A DNA stretch of 64,000 nt from contig SACZ01000001.1 in assembly GCA_023369685.1 (NCBI GenBank), forward strand, positions 1,098,148 to 1,162,147. The letters are read 5' to 3'. Position numbers and translations under genes: made by a program. Position 1 is the first letter of the stretch. Every line of letters starts with the position of its first letter. The DNA is from Prolixibacteraceae bacterium JC049. GTDB lineage: Bacteria > Bacteroidota > Bacteroidia > Bacteroidales > Prolixibacteraceae. Shown piece after piece: positions 39,790-48,080 of this stretch. A model generated the notes under the pieces. That model did no database searches. It saw only the letters and a program-made list of their open reading frames with translations, and was not told the DNA's origin.

Positions 39790-40236
39790 TTAATTCTTTG
39801 CTTTCAGTATAACATCAGCTTCAGCACTCGACTGATTGCCTTCCATGTCTGTAACAATAAAGTCGAAGTGGTATTCTCCAGGCTCTGCCGTTGTGGCAAT
39901 ATCTATATGTTCATGGAATGTTGTATTCTTTAAACCCGAAAATTTGGTGAATGTCTTATCCAATTCCCATTCATCATGATCTCCCGATTCTCCGTGGTGT
40001 TCTCCTTCGGGGTGTAACCGGACTTGAATTTTATCAATTTTACCTTGTGCAACAACCTCAACTTCAATGTGAAGTTCTCCACCAATGTAGGCAGTATGAT
40101 CATTTCCATGACTGCTGCCTTCTCCCAATTCAAGGATTTTAATTTCTGGTTTTGCTGTCGGATCATCGTCGTTACAAGCTGTGAAAGTACTGATGATGGC
40201 AAAAGATAGAATAATGTAGAATATTGATTTTTTCAT
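39790..40236 (-). CDS. DUF4625-type lipoprotein, His-rich (first copy)
   Basis: 148 residues. Lipobox TFTAC (Cys21). The mature part has a DUF4625-like Ig fold (PEIKILELGEG, a central VEVVAQGKIDKIQVRL strand, EYHFDFIVTDMEGNQS). Ten histidines are visible, many in HPEGEHHGESGDHDEWE (residues 75-91), with HGNDH and FHEHID nearby; this is a plausible metal-binding surface. It follows the receptor gene by 29 bases and precedes its paralogue by 12. It could hand metal to the TonB receptor; this is inference from operon and composition. Confidence 0.82.
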   Translation of the reverse strand: MKKSIFYIILSFAIISTFTACNDDDPTAKPEIKILELGEGSSHGNDHTAYIGGELHIEVEVVAQGKIDKIQVRLHPEGEHHGESGDHDEWELDKTFTKFSGLKNTTFHEHIDIATTAEPGEYHFDFIVTDMEGNQSSAEADVILKAKN

Positions 40237-40265
40237 TTGTTTCGTATTTAAAAATTGTAAACTGA

Positions 40266-42677
40266 TTAATTCAATCTTCCTGTGAATGGAATGGTTACAT
40301 GAAGTATGAAATTCCGTCCTGGTTCAGGTACATTAATTAATCGGTAAAAACTTGTGTGATTAAAATATTTGGTATTAAAGAGGTTGGTAACCTGAAAAGC
40401 CAAATTGATTGATTGTTGTTTTAATTTGAATTCACCACCAAAAGTCATATTTATCACCTGAGAAGCTTTAGTGGGCTCTTCAGGAGGAACAACACGATTT
40501 TGTGCGGCAGTTAATTTACTTTCGACTGATGCATATGGTTTCAAAACAGATCCAATTTTATCCTTATGGTATTTCAATTGGATAATTGCAGAGGCAGGAG
40601 GTGAAAAAGGAAGCGTAAATCCTTTCTTGGTTCCTGTGAGTTGTTCTGAATATACATATTCACCAATAACTCCTAAATCGATATTGGGTGATAACTGATA
40701 GCTGGCATTCAACTCTGCTCCAAAGCGAAATACTTCACTTTCGGTATAAGTGAAAATCTGATTCCCATTACCATAAAGTCGATCAAATTCCGATGTCGGA
40801 TTCAAATAAATGTAATTGCTGAAATAGTTAACAAACGGAGTTACTTCTATCGACAACTTATGATTTTGATAAGCTATTCCTAGGTCCAGTTGATACGAGA
40901 TCTCTGGCGAAAGTGTTGACTTTCCAATTTCATAACTAAATCGATGATAGTTCACCCCATGTGCTGCCAGCTCTTTTGCAATTGGTATTCGAAAACTTTT
41001 ACCAATATTAGCTTTCATCGTGAGTTTTTCTGTACTATGTACATACCCAACCGACCATGAAATATTGGAAAAATTACGATCAAGCTCTCCAGCTCTCTGA
41101 AGGTATTGCTGGCTAATTCCATCTGGTCCATTTACTGGAGATGAAAACCAATCGTAATAAGCATCGGATTTAATATGACCATTATCGAAACGGAAACCAG
41201 CCAACAATTGTCGGGTGTTATCCAATTGGTATTTACCAATAATGAATCCTCCCAACTGGTATTGCTTATAAGCAGGGATTATAAAGCCTCTTCCATCAAT
41301 TCTATTATCCTGAAATTGGTTGTTTGTTCCCAATTTTATATTCAGTTTATCATTGATGTTATGCGATAACTTCACATTAGCAGCATATACATACTTTTCA
41401 AACTGACGCTCAAGATTGGGATCAAAGTCAAGTTCTGCAGGAGCAACTGGAGGCATATAACCGTGACTGGTATATTTACTCCATTCCTGTCGGAAATTCC
41501 TTTGAAAACCAAGATCGAACTCTAATTTGGTATTGACCCAGGTAAATTGATTGTGACTGTTGACCTTAACATGACTAACCGATTGATATGGATAACTTAT
41601 ATCTCTATTGGATTTGTCGTGCAACTGAGTATCAACATTTTTTGGCTCTAAACCATGAGCATTGGCAAAAAAACCTTTCTTGCTTCTTACTGAACTGATA
41701 AATAGTTTCGAATGAAACTGATCTTTTACAAAACCTAAAGTTGCTTTCAGGTTTTTCTCATATCCGGCAGTATTTCGCATTTGGTTGTTATGCAATGTGG
41801 CCTTGTAAGAGTAGATATCTATATGAGATGCCGGAACTTTGTAATCGGCAAAATCAATATAAGTTCCTCTAACATCAGCGTATAGCACCTTCCCTCTGGC
41901 AAAAACATTAATGGAGTTAGCCAGTAGGTTATTATTGGTTTTTCCAGACAAATCGATCGTCCCTCCAAATGTTTTGGGAAGGGGAAGTTGTTTGTTCCCC
42001 ATGTCGATAACCCCACCAATGGCATCAGATCCATACTGCAATGAAGCAGGACCTTTAATTACCTCGATATGGTCAATGGCATACTGATCAATTTCTAGTC
42101 CATGGTCGGCTCCCCATTGTTGAGCATCATGTTTCAAATGGTTTTCAACTACCACAACACGGTTAAAGCCCAAACCACGAATTACAGGTTTCGAATCACC
42201 CGATCCAATAGCAATAGTAGTAACTCCAGCCAGCTTTTCAAGAGAATTCATAAGGCTTCCACCTAGATGCTGTTTCAGATAACTGGCATCTACAACCTCC
42301 ATATTAAGTGCTTCTGACTTTTTACGCTCTTGGGCATAATTATCAGTTACAACAATTTCGTTAATGCTATGTGTTTTTACCTTTAGTTGAGCATTATAAC
42401 TAGTATTCGAGATTATATTGATGGTGTCAATAATTGGGTCGAACCCAATGAATGAAACCTTAACAATGTATTCGCCCTTTTGAAGTGATGGTATAGAATA
42501 ATAGCCAGAACTATTTGTAATACCACTTTTAAGAGAAGGAGAAAGTGTAATTATTGCTCCTGCTAATGCCTCATTATTTTCATCAACAATATATCCCTGT
42601 AACTTATGGTTATTTTGCCCAAACGATAGGTAATAGAATAGCAGCATGCAAAAATTAAGCATGACAAATCTGTTCAT
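40266..42677 (-). CDS. TonB-dependent outer-membrane receptor, probable metal uptake
   Basis: 803 residues. Signal peptide (ending LSFGQ), then a carboxypeptidase-regulatory-like domain (about 25-110; GYIVDENNEALAGAIITL), a plug domain (about 125-235; RGLGFNRVVVVENHLKHD, EVIKGPASLQYGSDAIGGVIDM) and a 22-strand-type barrel ending in an aromatic-containing strand (FILHVTIPFTGRLN). The plug contains His residues near the ligand face (ENHLKHDAQQWGADHG), and an extracellular-type loop holds several more. With a Fur-family gene, a His/Cys-rich protein and His-rich lipoproteins in the same operon, zinc (or another divalent metal) is the most likely substrate, as for ZnuD-like receptors. The metal is inferred. 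Confidence 0.9.
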   Translation of the reverse strand: MNRFVMLNFCMLLFYYLSFGQNNHKLQGYIVDENNEALAGAIITLSPSLKSGITNSSGYYSIPSLQKGEYIVKVSFIGFDPIIDTINIISNTSYNAQLKVKTHSINEIVVTDNYAQERKKSEALNMEVVDASYLKQHLGGSLMNSLEKLAGVTTIAIGSGDSKPVIRGLGFNRVVVVENHLKHDAQQWGADHGLEIDQYAIDHIEVIKGPASLQYGSDAIGGVIDMGNKQLPLPKTFGGTIDLSGKTNNNLLANSINVFARGKVLYADVRGTYIDFADYKVPASHIDIYSYKATLHNNQMRNTAGYEKNLKATLGFVKDQFHSKLFISSVRSKKGFFANAHGLEPKNVDTQLHDKSNRDISYPYQSVSHVKVNSHNQFTWVNTKLEFDLGFQRNFRQEWSKYTSHGYMPPVAPAELDFDPNLERQFEKYVYAANVKLSHNINDKLNIKLGTNNQFQDNRIDGRGFIIPAYKQYQLGGFIIGKYQLDNTRQLLAGFRFDNGHIKSDAYYDWFSSPVNGPDGISQQYLQRAGELDRNFSNISWSVGYVHSTEKLTMKANIGKSFRIPIAKELAAHGVNYHRFSYEIGKSTLSPEISYQLDLGIAYQNHKLSIEVTPFVNYFSNYIYLNPTSEFDRLYGNGNQIFTYTESEVFRFGAELNASYQLSPNIDLGVIGEYVYSEQLTGTKKGFTLPFSPPASAIIQLKYHKDKIGSVLKPYASVESKLTAAQNRVVPPEEPTKASQVINMTFGGEFKLKQQSINLAFQVTNLFNTKYFNHTSFYRLINVPEPGRNFILHVTIPFTGRLN

Positions 42678-42711
42678 AATGAAATGAATTGAGATGTAAT
42701 AATTCTATGAG

Positions 42712-43095
42712 TTATTGTTTGTGTGCAAGTAGATGAATAGGTGGAGCACGTGGCGATTTAGAGAAGACAATAGATTGAAATATAAGTTGTTTCTCAAATC
42801 GATTTTTTAGAAGAGTATATGTATTATTTAGTATTCGAAATAGGAAGAGTTTAGGTAATGTATTCAGTGAAAAATGATAATGGCAAATTAAACATTCTGA
42901 CACTGACTCAGAAAAAGTATCATTAAACTGAGTTGTAGTATTATCACATGCCTCTTTATGCGCTTTGTGGCAACATTTAACGGCAGAGTGTGTATTAACA
43001 GAATGGTGCCATGCAACATGAATAGCATGAAAAATTATTGGAAATAGAAATACTCCCAATAACGATAATGCGATATGTCTTTTTAAACTATTCAA
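42712..43095 (-). CDS. Small His/Cys-rich membrane-anchored protein
   Basis: 127 residues; I do not recognise a named family. A hydrophobic N-terminal segment (about 8-28) is a signal anchor or signal peptide. Directly after it, residues 23-74 hold 14 His/Cys residues, including WHHS, CCHKAHKEAC (41-50) and ECLICHYHF (67-75). The C-terminal part is basic and hydrophobic with no clear motif. It starts 2 bases after the Fur-family stop and ends 34 bases before the receptor gene, so it is translationally coupled to metal regulation and uptake. A metal-sensing, buffering or transfer role at the inner membrane or periplasm is inferred. Confidence 0.7.
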   Translation of the reverse strand: MNSLKRHIALSLLGVFLFPIIFHAIHVAWHHSVNTHSAVKCCHKAHKEACDNTTTQFNDTFSESVSECLICHYHFSLNTLPKLFLFRILNNTYTLLKNRFEKQLIFQSIVFSKSPRAPPIHLLAHKQ

Positions 43096-43097
43096 GT

Positions 43098-43505
43098 TTA
43101 CTTCGTTGTTTTACACTTAGCACAAGTTCCTTTAATAATCACTTCTGTTTCAGATTCAGCGTAATCATCGGGGAGTCGATACCTTTGAATAGGAACTTCG
43201 TCCAAACATTTTACCGATTGACATTCGAAACAGTAAAAATGGGCATGCTCCTGTTTTTTGGTTACAGAATTATCAAGAGCATACTTCACCAGTTGATTGT
43301 CTACTATGATTTTATGAATGATTTTGTGCTGAACAAGTGTTTTGAAAGAACGGTAAAAGGTAGTTCGATCAAAATTCCCTGTTAACCTATCTCTTATTTC
43401 ATTCTCAGAAAGAGCTTGGTCAGCATTTATTATAACATCGATAATCCCTTCCCGACATTCCGATCGTTTTAAATGATATGTATTTAATATTTCTGCTGCT
43501 TTCAT
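43098..43505 (-). CDS. Fur-family metalloregulator (Zur-like by context)
   Basis: 135 residues. An N-terminal winged helix is followed by a C-terminal dimerisation domain with two CxxC pairs (Cys92/Cys95, Cys128/Cys131) that form the structural zinc site of the family, plus the sensing-site-like segment EHAHFYC (His87, His89). The DNA-reading helix is in FDRTTFYRSFKTL. It heads a five-gene operon with the TonB receptor. A 7-1-7 palindrome over its own start site suggests autoregulation. It could be Zur, Fur or Mur; zinc is favoured by the His-rich partners, not proven. Confidence 0.9.
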   Translation of the reverse strand: MKAAEILNTYHLKRSECREGIIDVIINADQALSENEIRDRLTGNFDRTTFYRSFKTLVQHKIIHKIIVDNQLVKYALDNSVTKKQEHAHFYCFECQSVKCLDEVPIQRYRLPDDYAESETEVIIKGTCAKCKTTK

Positions 43506-43519
43506 GAGTGCAAATTAAG

Positions 43520-43534
43520 TGCAACAATGTTGCA
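43520..43534. promoter_or_regulatory. Perfect 7-1-7 Fur/Zur-type operator
   Basis: TGCAACAATGTTGCA is a perfect palindrome with 7-base arms and one central base, the geometry of Fur-family boxes. It lies just downstream of the -7 box at 43539-43546 (minus strand), over the expected transcription start, where a bound repressor would block the operon. Confidence 0.7.
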
Positions 43535-43538
43535 TTTG

Positions 43539-43546
43539 CAAAAGTA
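43539..43546 (-). promoter_or_regulatory. -7 promoter box (TACTTTTG) for the metal operon
   Basis: On the minus strand this reads TACTTTTG, matching TAnnTTTG, 33 bases before the regulator ATG and between the two operator copies. Confidence 0.6.
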
Positions 43547-43557
43547 ACATTGTTGGT
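43543..43557. promoter_or_regulatory. Second, degenerate Fur/Zur-type box
   Basis: AGTAACATTGTTGGT matches the neighbouring perfect box at 11 of 14 arm positions, centred 23 bases from it, about two helix turns. It overlaps the -7 box and upstream spacer, so two dimers could bind the same face. Confidence 0.5.
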
Positions 43558-43671
43558 GGATAAAAGTTTATAAGAAAGCATAAAATTGATTTAGATGTGA
43601 TTATTACTCTTTTATGACTAGTGTTCCGATTATTTCTTAAAGGAAAATGTTTCTGATGTGTATATTATGTA

Positions 43672-43701
43672 TTGTTTTATTTGTTGGTGGTATTATTTTT
43701 G
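43672..43701 (+). promoter_or_regulatory. Bacteroidota-type promoter for the 43739 gene
   Basis: TTG at 43672-43674 and TATTTTTG at 43694-43701 are separated by 19 bases. The start codon is 37 bases downstream of the -7 box. Confidence 0.6.
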
Positions 43702-43738
43702 CTGAGAGTTGCGGGTGTTAGTATTAAAAATATGAAAA

Positions 43739-44368
43739 ATGAATAATTTGAAAAAAATGAGTTTGATACGTGTTGCTTTTTATCTTGTACTATTGGTAGT
43801 TGTACTTGGAAGTTGTAAAGAAGAAGGTCGAGATAACATAATGGAAGAGTTGAGAGTAGAAGCAATGCTGAGGTTTCAAGGAGATTATACGTTGATTGCT
43901 GCTTACTCAGAAAAACCTGTCGATATGAATAACGATGGAATTAAATCGAATGACTTGTTCAAAGAGAATTGTATGATGTGGTTTTCTGAAATAAACATTG
44001 TCGTTGCAGGTGAAAATGATTTATTTATGGATAAGAATGAATGTTTTGTATCTCAATCTTGGCCTACAGAAAATGATTCTCGTTTAAAAACGAAAGAGGT
44101 AATTTCTACCTATGAAAAACCTGTTTATATTAGTGGATATAATATGTTCATGACAGGAGTACATGGACACTTCTCCAGTGATTTGAAATCGTGTCAATTG
44201 ACACGAAGTCCTAAAACAAGCCCAGAGAATACACTCATACAATACGAAGAAATGAGGTTGGATAAGAATGATATTGTTGTTATTGTTGCACTTCGCAGAG
44301 TCTTTACAAAAGATGGCTGGGTAACAACTAAAGTTGAAAGTTGGTACCAAAAGATATGCAAAGTATAG
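43739..44368 (+). CDS. Lipoprotein of unknown function
   Basis: 209 residues. The N-terminus has a hydrophobic helix and lipobox VLGSC, so it is probably membrane anchored. I recognise no domain; the rest mixes beta strands with features such as DMNNDGIKSNDLFKENC (acidic, calcium-loop-like) and a C-terminal WVTTKVESWYQK. It is preceded by its own promoter and lies divergent to the metal operon, but the operator is about 140 bases from its promoter, so shared control is not evident. ATG at 43739 is chosen; an ATG seven bases upstream leads only to a two-codon frame. Confidence 0.7.
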   Translation: MNNLKKMSLIRVAFYLVLLVVVLGSCKEEGRDNIMEELRVEAMLRFQGDYTLIAAYSEKPVDMNNDGIKSNDLFKENCMMWFSEINIVVAGENDLFMDKNECFVSQSWPTENDSRLKTKEVISTYEKPVYISGYNMFMTGVHGHFSSDLKSCQLTRSPKTSPENTLIQYEEMRLDKNDIVVIVALRRVFTKDGWVTTKVESWYQKICKV

Positions 44369-44529
44369 TTGATGCTTTTGAATTGATAAGATCCCTTCTT
44401 CTATTGGCGAGATATCGGTGTTCGAAGGGAATATAGCTTAAACATGAAATCTTTATAGTTCTGCAGCAGGATTAACATTTGTAGGTGACCAAAATTTGCC
44501 TTTAATGAAACTTTTTTAAACCTTAGCGT

Positions 44530-44537
44530 TATGTTTG
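44530..44537 (+). promoter_or_regulatory. -7 promoter box (TATGTTTG) for the tricorn-type gene
   Basis: TATGTTTG matches TAnnTTTG, 33 bases before the chosen ATG at 44571. No clear TTG at ideal spacing. Its position argues against any start codon upstream of 44571. Confidence 0.45.
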
Positions 44538-44570
44538 TTTGTATTTCCTGTCAAACTAAATAGATTTTTT

Positions 44571-47500
44571 ATGAAGAAAAAATTGATTCGTTTTATGGCC
44601 GGCTCATTGGTGATTGCCGCTGCCATAAATCCGGTGAAAGCCAAAGATGATGTAAGGCTTTTGCGTTATCCGGACATCAATAAAAATCAGACTGTTTTTG
44701 TGTATGCCGGCGATATCTGGTCGGTGAATTCCAATGGTGGCGATGCGGTGCGATTGACTTCGCACAAAGGGATGGAACTATTCCCAAAAATTTCGCCCGA
44801 TGGAAAATGGATTGCCTTTTCGGGAGAATACTCCGGAAGCCGTCAGGTGTATGTAATGCCTGCCAAAGGAGGAACTCCAAAACAATTAACATGGTACAAC
44901 GATGTGGGCGCAATGCCTCCGCGTGGTGGTTTCGATAATGTAGTGCTAGACTGGACTTCGGATAGTCATAAGATTATGGTGCGTAGTAACCGTACTTCTC
45001 ATGGCGAGCGTAATGGACGCTATTATTTGGTGGACATTAACGGAGGAATGGAAGAGGAGATGATTATTCCGGAAGGTGGTTTCGGTGTGTTATCGCCTGA
45101 CGATAAAAAAGTTTGTTTCGCAGCCATTAGTCGTGAATTCAGAACATGGAAACGCTACAAAGGTGGTCGTGCAGGAGATCTTTGGATTTACGACTTAGAA
45201 AAAAATAGCTCAAAAAAGATTACGCAATTTAAAGGAACCGACCAGATTCCTACCTGGTATGGCCAGAATATCTTCTTTGCTTCGGATAGATCACTTACAC
45301 TGAATATTCATAAGTATAATACCGAAACAGCAAAGGTAGAGCAGGTAACCAATTTCAAGAAGTTTGATGTGATGTGGCCATCGGGAAATGGCAACATGAT
45401 GGTATTTGAAAATGGCGGTTACATCTATAAACTGAATTTGGATAATGGTCAAAGTGAGCGCCTAAAGGTGAATATCAGCTTCGATAATCCGAATACATTG
45501 GCTTACTATAAGAATGTAAAAGGCGATGTTCACAGCTGGTCTGTTTCTCCTTCGGGAAAAAGAGCACTGTTCGATGCTCGTGGAGATATTTTCTCTGTTC
45601 CTGCAAAAAATGGAATTACAGAGAATCTGACTAACACTCAAGGAGTACGTGAAATATTTGCAGCTTGGTCGCCCAATGGAAAATACATTTCGTATGTGTC
45701 GGATAAAACAGGCGAGTATGAAATCTACTTGTTGGAAAACAAGAAAGGAGCTGAAGCAAAGCAGTTAACTAAAAACTCTACGGCATGGAAGTATATGCCA
45801 GCTTGGTCGCCAGATAGTAAGTGGTTGTTGTACTACGATCGTACGATGCAGTTGAAGCTGTTGAATGTGGAAACAGCCAAAGAGGTTGTGGTAGACAAGT
45901 CTAATGCTGAAGAGTTACGAGACTTTGCTTTCTCTGCCGATTCGCAATGGATAACCTACGCCAAAGATGGCGATAATGGACAAAATGCTATTTGGGTTTA
46001 CGATATCGATAATGCAACAAAACATGAGATTGTCGATAGCGAATTCAATAATAGTGACCCGGTATTCTCACAAGATGGAAAATACTTATTCTTTACATCG
46101 AATCGTGACTTTAATTTAGAATTTTCTTCATTCGAATTTACCTATCTGTATAACGATGCAACTCGTATCTATGCAGTGGCATTGACAAAGGATGCTCCTT
46201 CGTTATTTAAAATTAAGAACGATGAAGTAGAGGTAAAAGAGGAGAAAAAAGCCGAGGATAAACCGAAAAAGGATAAGAAGAAGTCGACCAAGAAAGAAGC
46301 TCCGAAAAAAGATAAACTTACGATTGATTTTGATGGAATTCAGAAGCGTATTGCAGCTTTACCAATGAAATCGGGACGTTACTGGAGTTTGAAACCGGTA
46401 AAAGGCGGACTTCTATATGGATCGAATGATGGAATTAAACGCTACGACATTGATTCGGAAGAGAGTAAAACAGTTATTGGTGGTGTTTATTCGGCCGATT
46501 TAACTGCCGATGGAAAGAAATTGATGTATAGCTCTCGTGGTAGCTATGGTATCGTTTCAGCTAGTGGTAAAAGCAAGTCGGGCGATGGCAAAATTAAGCT
46601 GGATGATTTAGAAATGAAGATTGATCCACGTCAGGAGTGGAATCAGATTTATACTGATGGATGGCGTATTTTCCGCGATTACTTCTACGTGAGAAACATT
46701 CATAATGTTGATTGGGAAGGATTAAAAGCAAAGTATGCAGAATTAGTTCCTCATGTAAGTCACCGTGCTGATTTGGACTACATTTTAGGAGAAATTATTG
46801 CAGAAAGTAATGCCGGACACGCCTACGTGAACTATGGCGATTTCGAGAAAGTAAAACGAATTGATACCGGATTATTGGGAGCGAAATTGGTAGCCGATAA
46901 AAAAGCAGGTCGTTACCAGATTGTGAAAATTTATACGGGTGAAAATTGGACTCCTTCGCGCCGTTCTCCATTGACAGAGCAAGGTGTTGATGTGAAAGAA
47001 GGGGATTACCTGATTAGCATCAATGGTCACGATGTAACGTTGGCCGATAACCCTTATCAGTTCCTGGAAAATACTATTGGCAAAATTGTTACGCTTCAGG
47101 TGAATGACAAAGCTTCAACAGATGGAGTACGTACTTGTCAGGTTAAACCAATTAAGAGTGAATTGGAATTGATGTATTTAGACTGGGTGCGCAGTCGTCG
47201 TGCTATGGTTGACAAACTTTCAGGCGGACGTATTGGCTACATCCATGCACCTAATACAGCAGTTGAAGGAAACCGAGAACTATTCCGTGGTATGTATTCA
47301 TTCCACAATAAAGAGGCGTTGATTATCGACGATCGTTATAATGGAGGAGGTTTTATTCCAGCTTCAATGGTTGAGCTATTGAACCGTGAAACGTTAAGTT
47401 GGTGGCACCGTCGTGGCTTGAAGAGTATGAAAACTCCGGGTGTTGCTCACGATGGACCAAAAGCAATGTTGATCAACGGTTACTCTTCGTCGGGTGGTGA

Positions 47501-47852
47501 TGCTTTCCCATATTATTTCCGCAAGAAAAAACTGGGTAAACTCATTGGTACTCGTACATGGGGAGGTTTAGTTGGTATTTCAGGAAATGCCCGCTTAGTT
47601 GATGGTGGTTACATTGCGGTTCCTCGTTTCGGTGTTTACGATGAAAATAGCAAGTGGATCATCGAGGGAATTGGTGTTTATCCTGATATTGAAGTGGTAG
47701 ATGCTCCGCACTTAATCAGTAAAGGAATTGATCCTTGTATTGAGAGAGCTGTGAAAGAATTGCTTCAGGAATTGAATGCTAAGCCAGTTAAAGAGCCAGC
47801 TGTTCCTGCCGATCCTGATCGTAAGGAATGGATAGAGCAAGAGATAAAATAA
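44571..47852 (+). CDS. Tricorn-type protease (S41), exported
   Basis: 1094 codons including stop, from the ATG at 44571, which begins a signal peptide (MKKKLIRFMAGSLVIAAAI). The upstream TTG in frame is inside the promoter. Domains: two beta-propeller regions of PD40/WD40-like blades (about 25-560; for example ISPDGKWIAFSG, WSPNGKYISYVSD), a Lys/Glu-rich linker (about 560-590), a tricorn C1 region, a PDZ domain (about 775-860; GVDVKEGDYLISINGHDV) and the S41 core (about 870-1070). Catalytic candidates are His750 (NAGHAYV) and Ser972-974 (GYSSSGGDAFP), plus GIGVYPDIEV. Bacteroidota homologues are exported peptidases that process peptides. Ends before an intrinsic terminator. Confidence 0.94.
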   Translation: MKKKLIRFMAGSLVIAAAINPVKAKDDVRLLRYPDINKNQTVFVYAGDIWSVNSNGGDAVRLTSHKGMELFPKISPDGKWIAFSGEYSGSRQVYVMPAKGGTPKQLTWYNDVGAMPPRGGFDNVVLDWTSDSHKIMVRSNRTSHGERNGRYYLVDINGGMEEEMIIPEGGFGVLSPDDKKVCFAAISREFRTWKRYKGGRAGDLWIYDLEKNSSKKITQFKGTDQIPTWYGQNIFFASDRSLTLNIHKYNTETAKVEQVTNFKKFDVMWPSGNGNMMVFENGGYIYKLNLDNGQSERLKVNISFDNPNTLAYYKNVKGDVHSWSVSPSGKRALFDARGDIFSVPAKNGITENLTNTQGVREIFAAWSPNGKYISYVSDKTGEYEIYLLENKKGAEAKQLTKNSTAWKYMPAWSPDSKWLLYYDRTMQLKLLNVETAKEVVVDKSNAEELRDFAFSADSQWITYAKDGDNGQNAIWVYDIDNATKHEIVDSEFNNSDPVFSQDGKYLFFTSNRDFNLEFSSFEFTYLYNDATRIYAVALTKDAPSLFKIKNDEVEVKEEKKAEDKPKKDKKKSTKKEAPKKDKLTIDFDGIQKRIAALPMKSGRYWSLKPVKGGLLYGSNDGIKRYDIDSEESKTVIGGVYSADLTADGKKLMYSSRGSYGIVSASGKSKSGDGKIKLDDLEMKIDPRQEWNQIYTDGWRIFRDYFYVRNIHNVDWEGLKAKYAELVPHVSHRADLDYILGEIIAESNAGHAYVNYGDFEKVKRIDTGLLGAKLVADKKAGRYQIVKIYTGENWTPSRRSPLTEQGVDVKEGDYLISINGHDVTLADNPYQFLENTIGKIVTLQVNDKASTDGVRTCQVKPIKSELELMYLDWVRSRRAMVDKLSGGRIGYIHAPNTAVEGNRELFRGMYSFHNKEALIIDDRYNGGGFIPASMVELLNRETLSWWHRRGLKSMKTPGVAHDGPKAMLINGYSSSGGDAFPYYFRKKKLGKLIGTRTWGGLVGISGNARLVDGGYIAVPRFGVYDENSKWIIEGIGVYPDIEVVDAPHLISKGIDPCIERAVKELLQELNAKPVKEPAVPADPDRKEWIEQEIK

Positions 47853-47881
47853 ACTTTAGGGTATATTTATAAATAGAAAAG

Positions 47882-47917
47882 CAGTCATTCGATTAAGTTC
47901 GGGTGACTGTTTTTTTA
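47882..47917 (+). terminator. Intrinsic terminator after the tricorn-type gene
   Basis: The stem CAGTCA / TGACTG (47882-47887, 47904-47909), extended by two wobble and three further pairs, is followed by T7. Confidence 0.8.
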
Positions 47918-48080
47918 TGAGTTTTATTACAAATTATCTGGGCTAATTCTATTCTGGGAGCAATTTAAGAACTTAGAATATAGAACTTTAATTGGCTGTA
48001 ATACGTAAAATTAATAAGTCTACCGATATTGAACTTGAGAAACTATTTTACTGAAGGTTATTAATTTAAAACGCAGAGCC

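Noticed and set aside
43501..43738. Shared control of the 43739 lipoprotein gene by the Fur/Zur boxes
   Set aside because: Its own TTG-N19-TATTTTTG promoter is about 120-150 bases from the boxes, and no third box lies near it.
44401..44440. CCCTTC...GAAGGG inverted repeat after the 43739 gene as a terminator
   Set aside because: The loop is over 20 bases and no T-run follows on either strand.
44535..44570. TTG start 12 codons before the tricorn-type signal peptide
   Set aside because: The TTG lies inside the -7 box TATGTTTG and would bury the signal peptide behind a polar/hydrophobic stretch.
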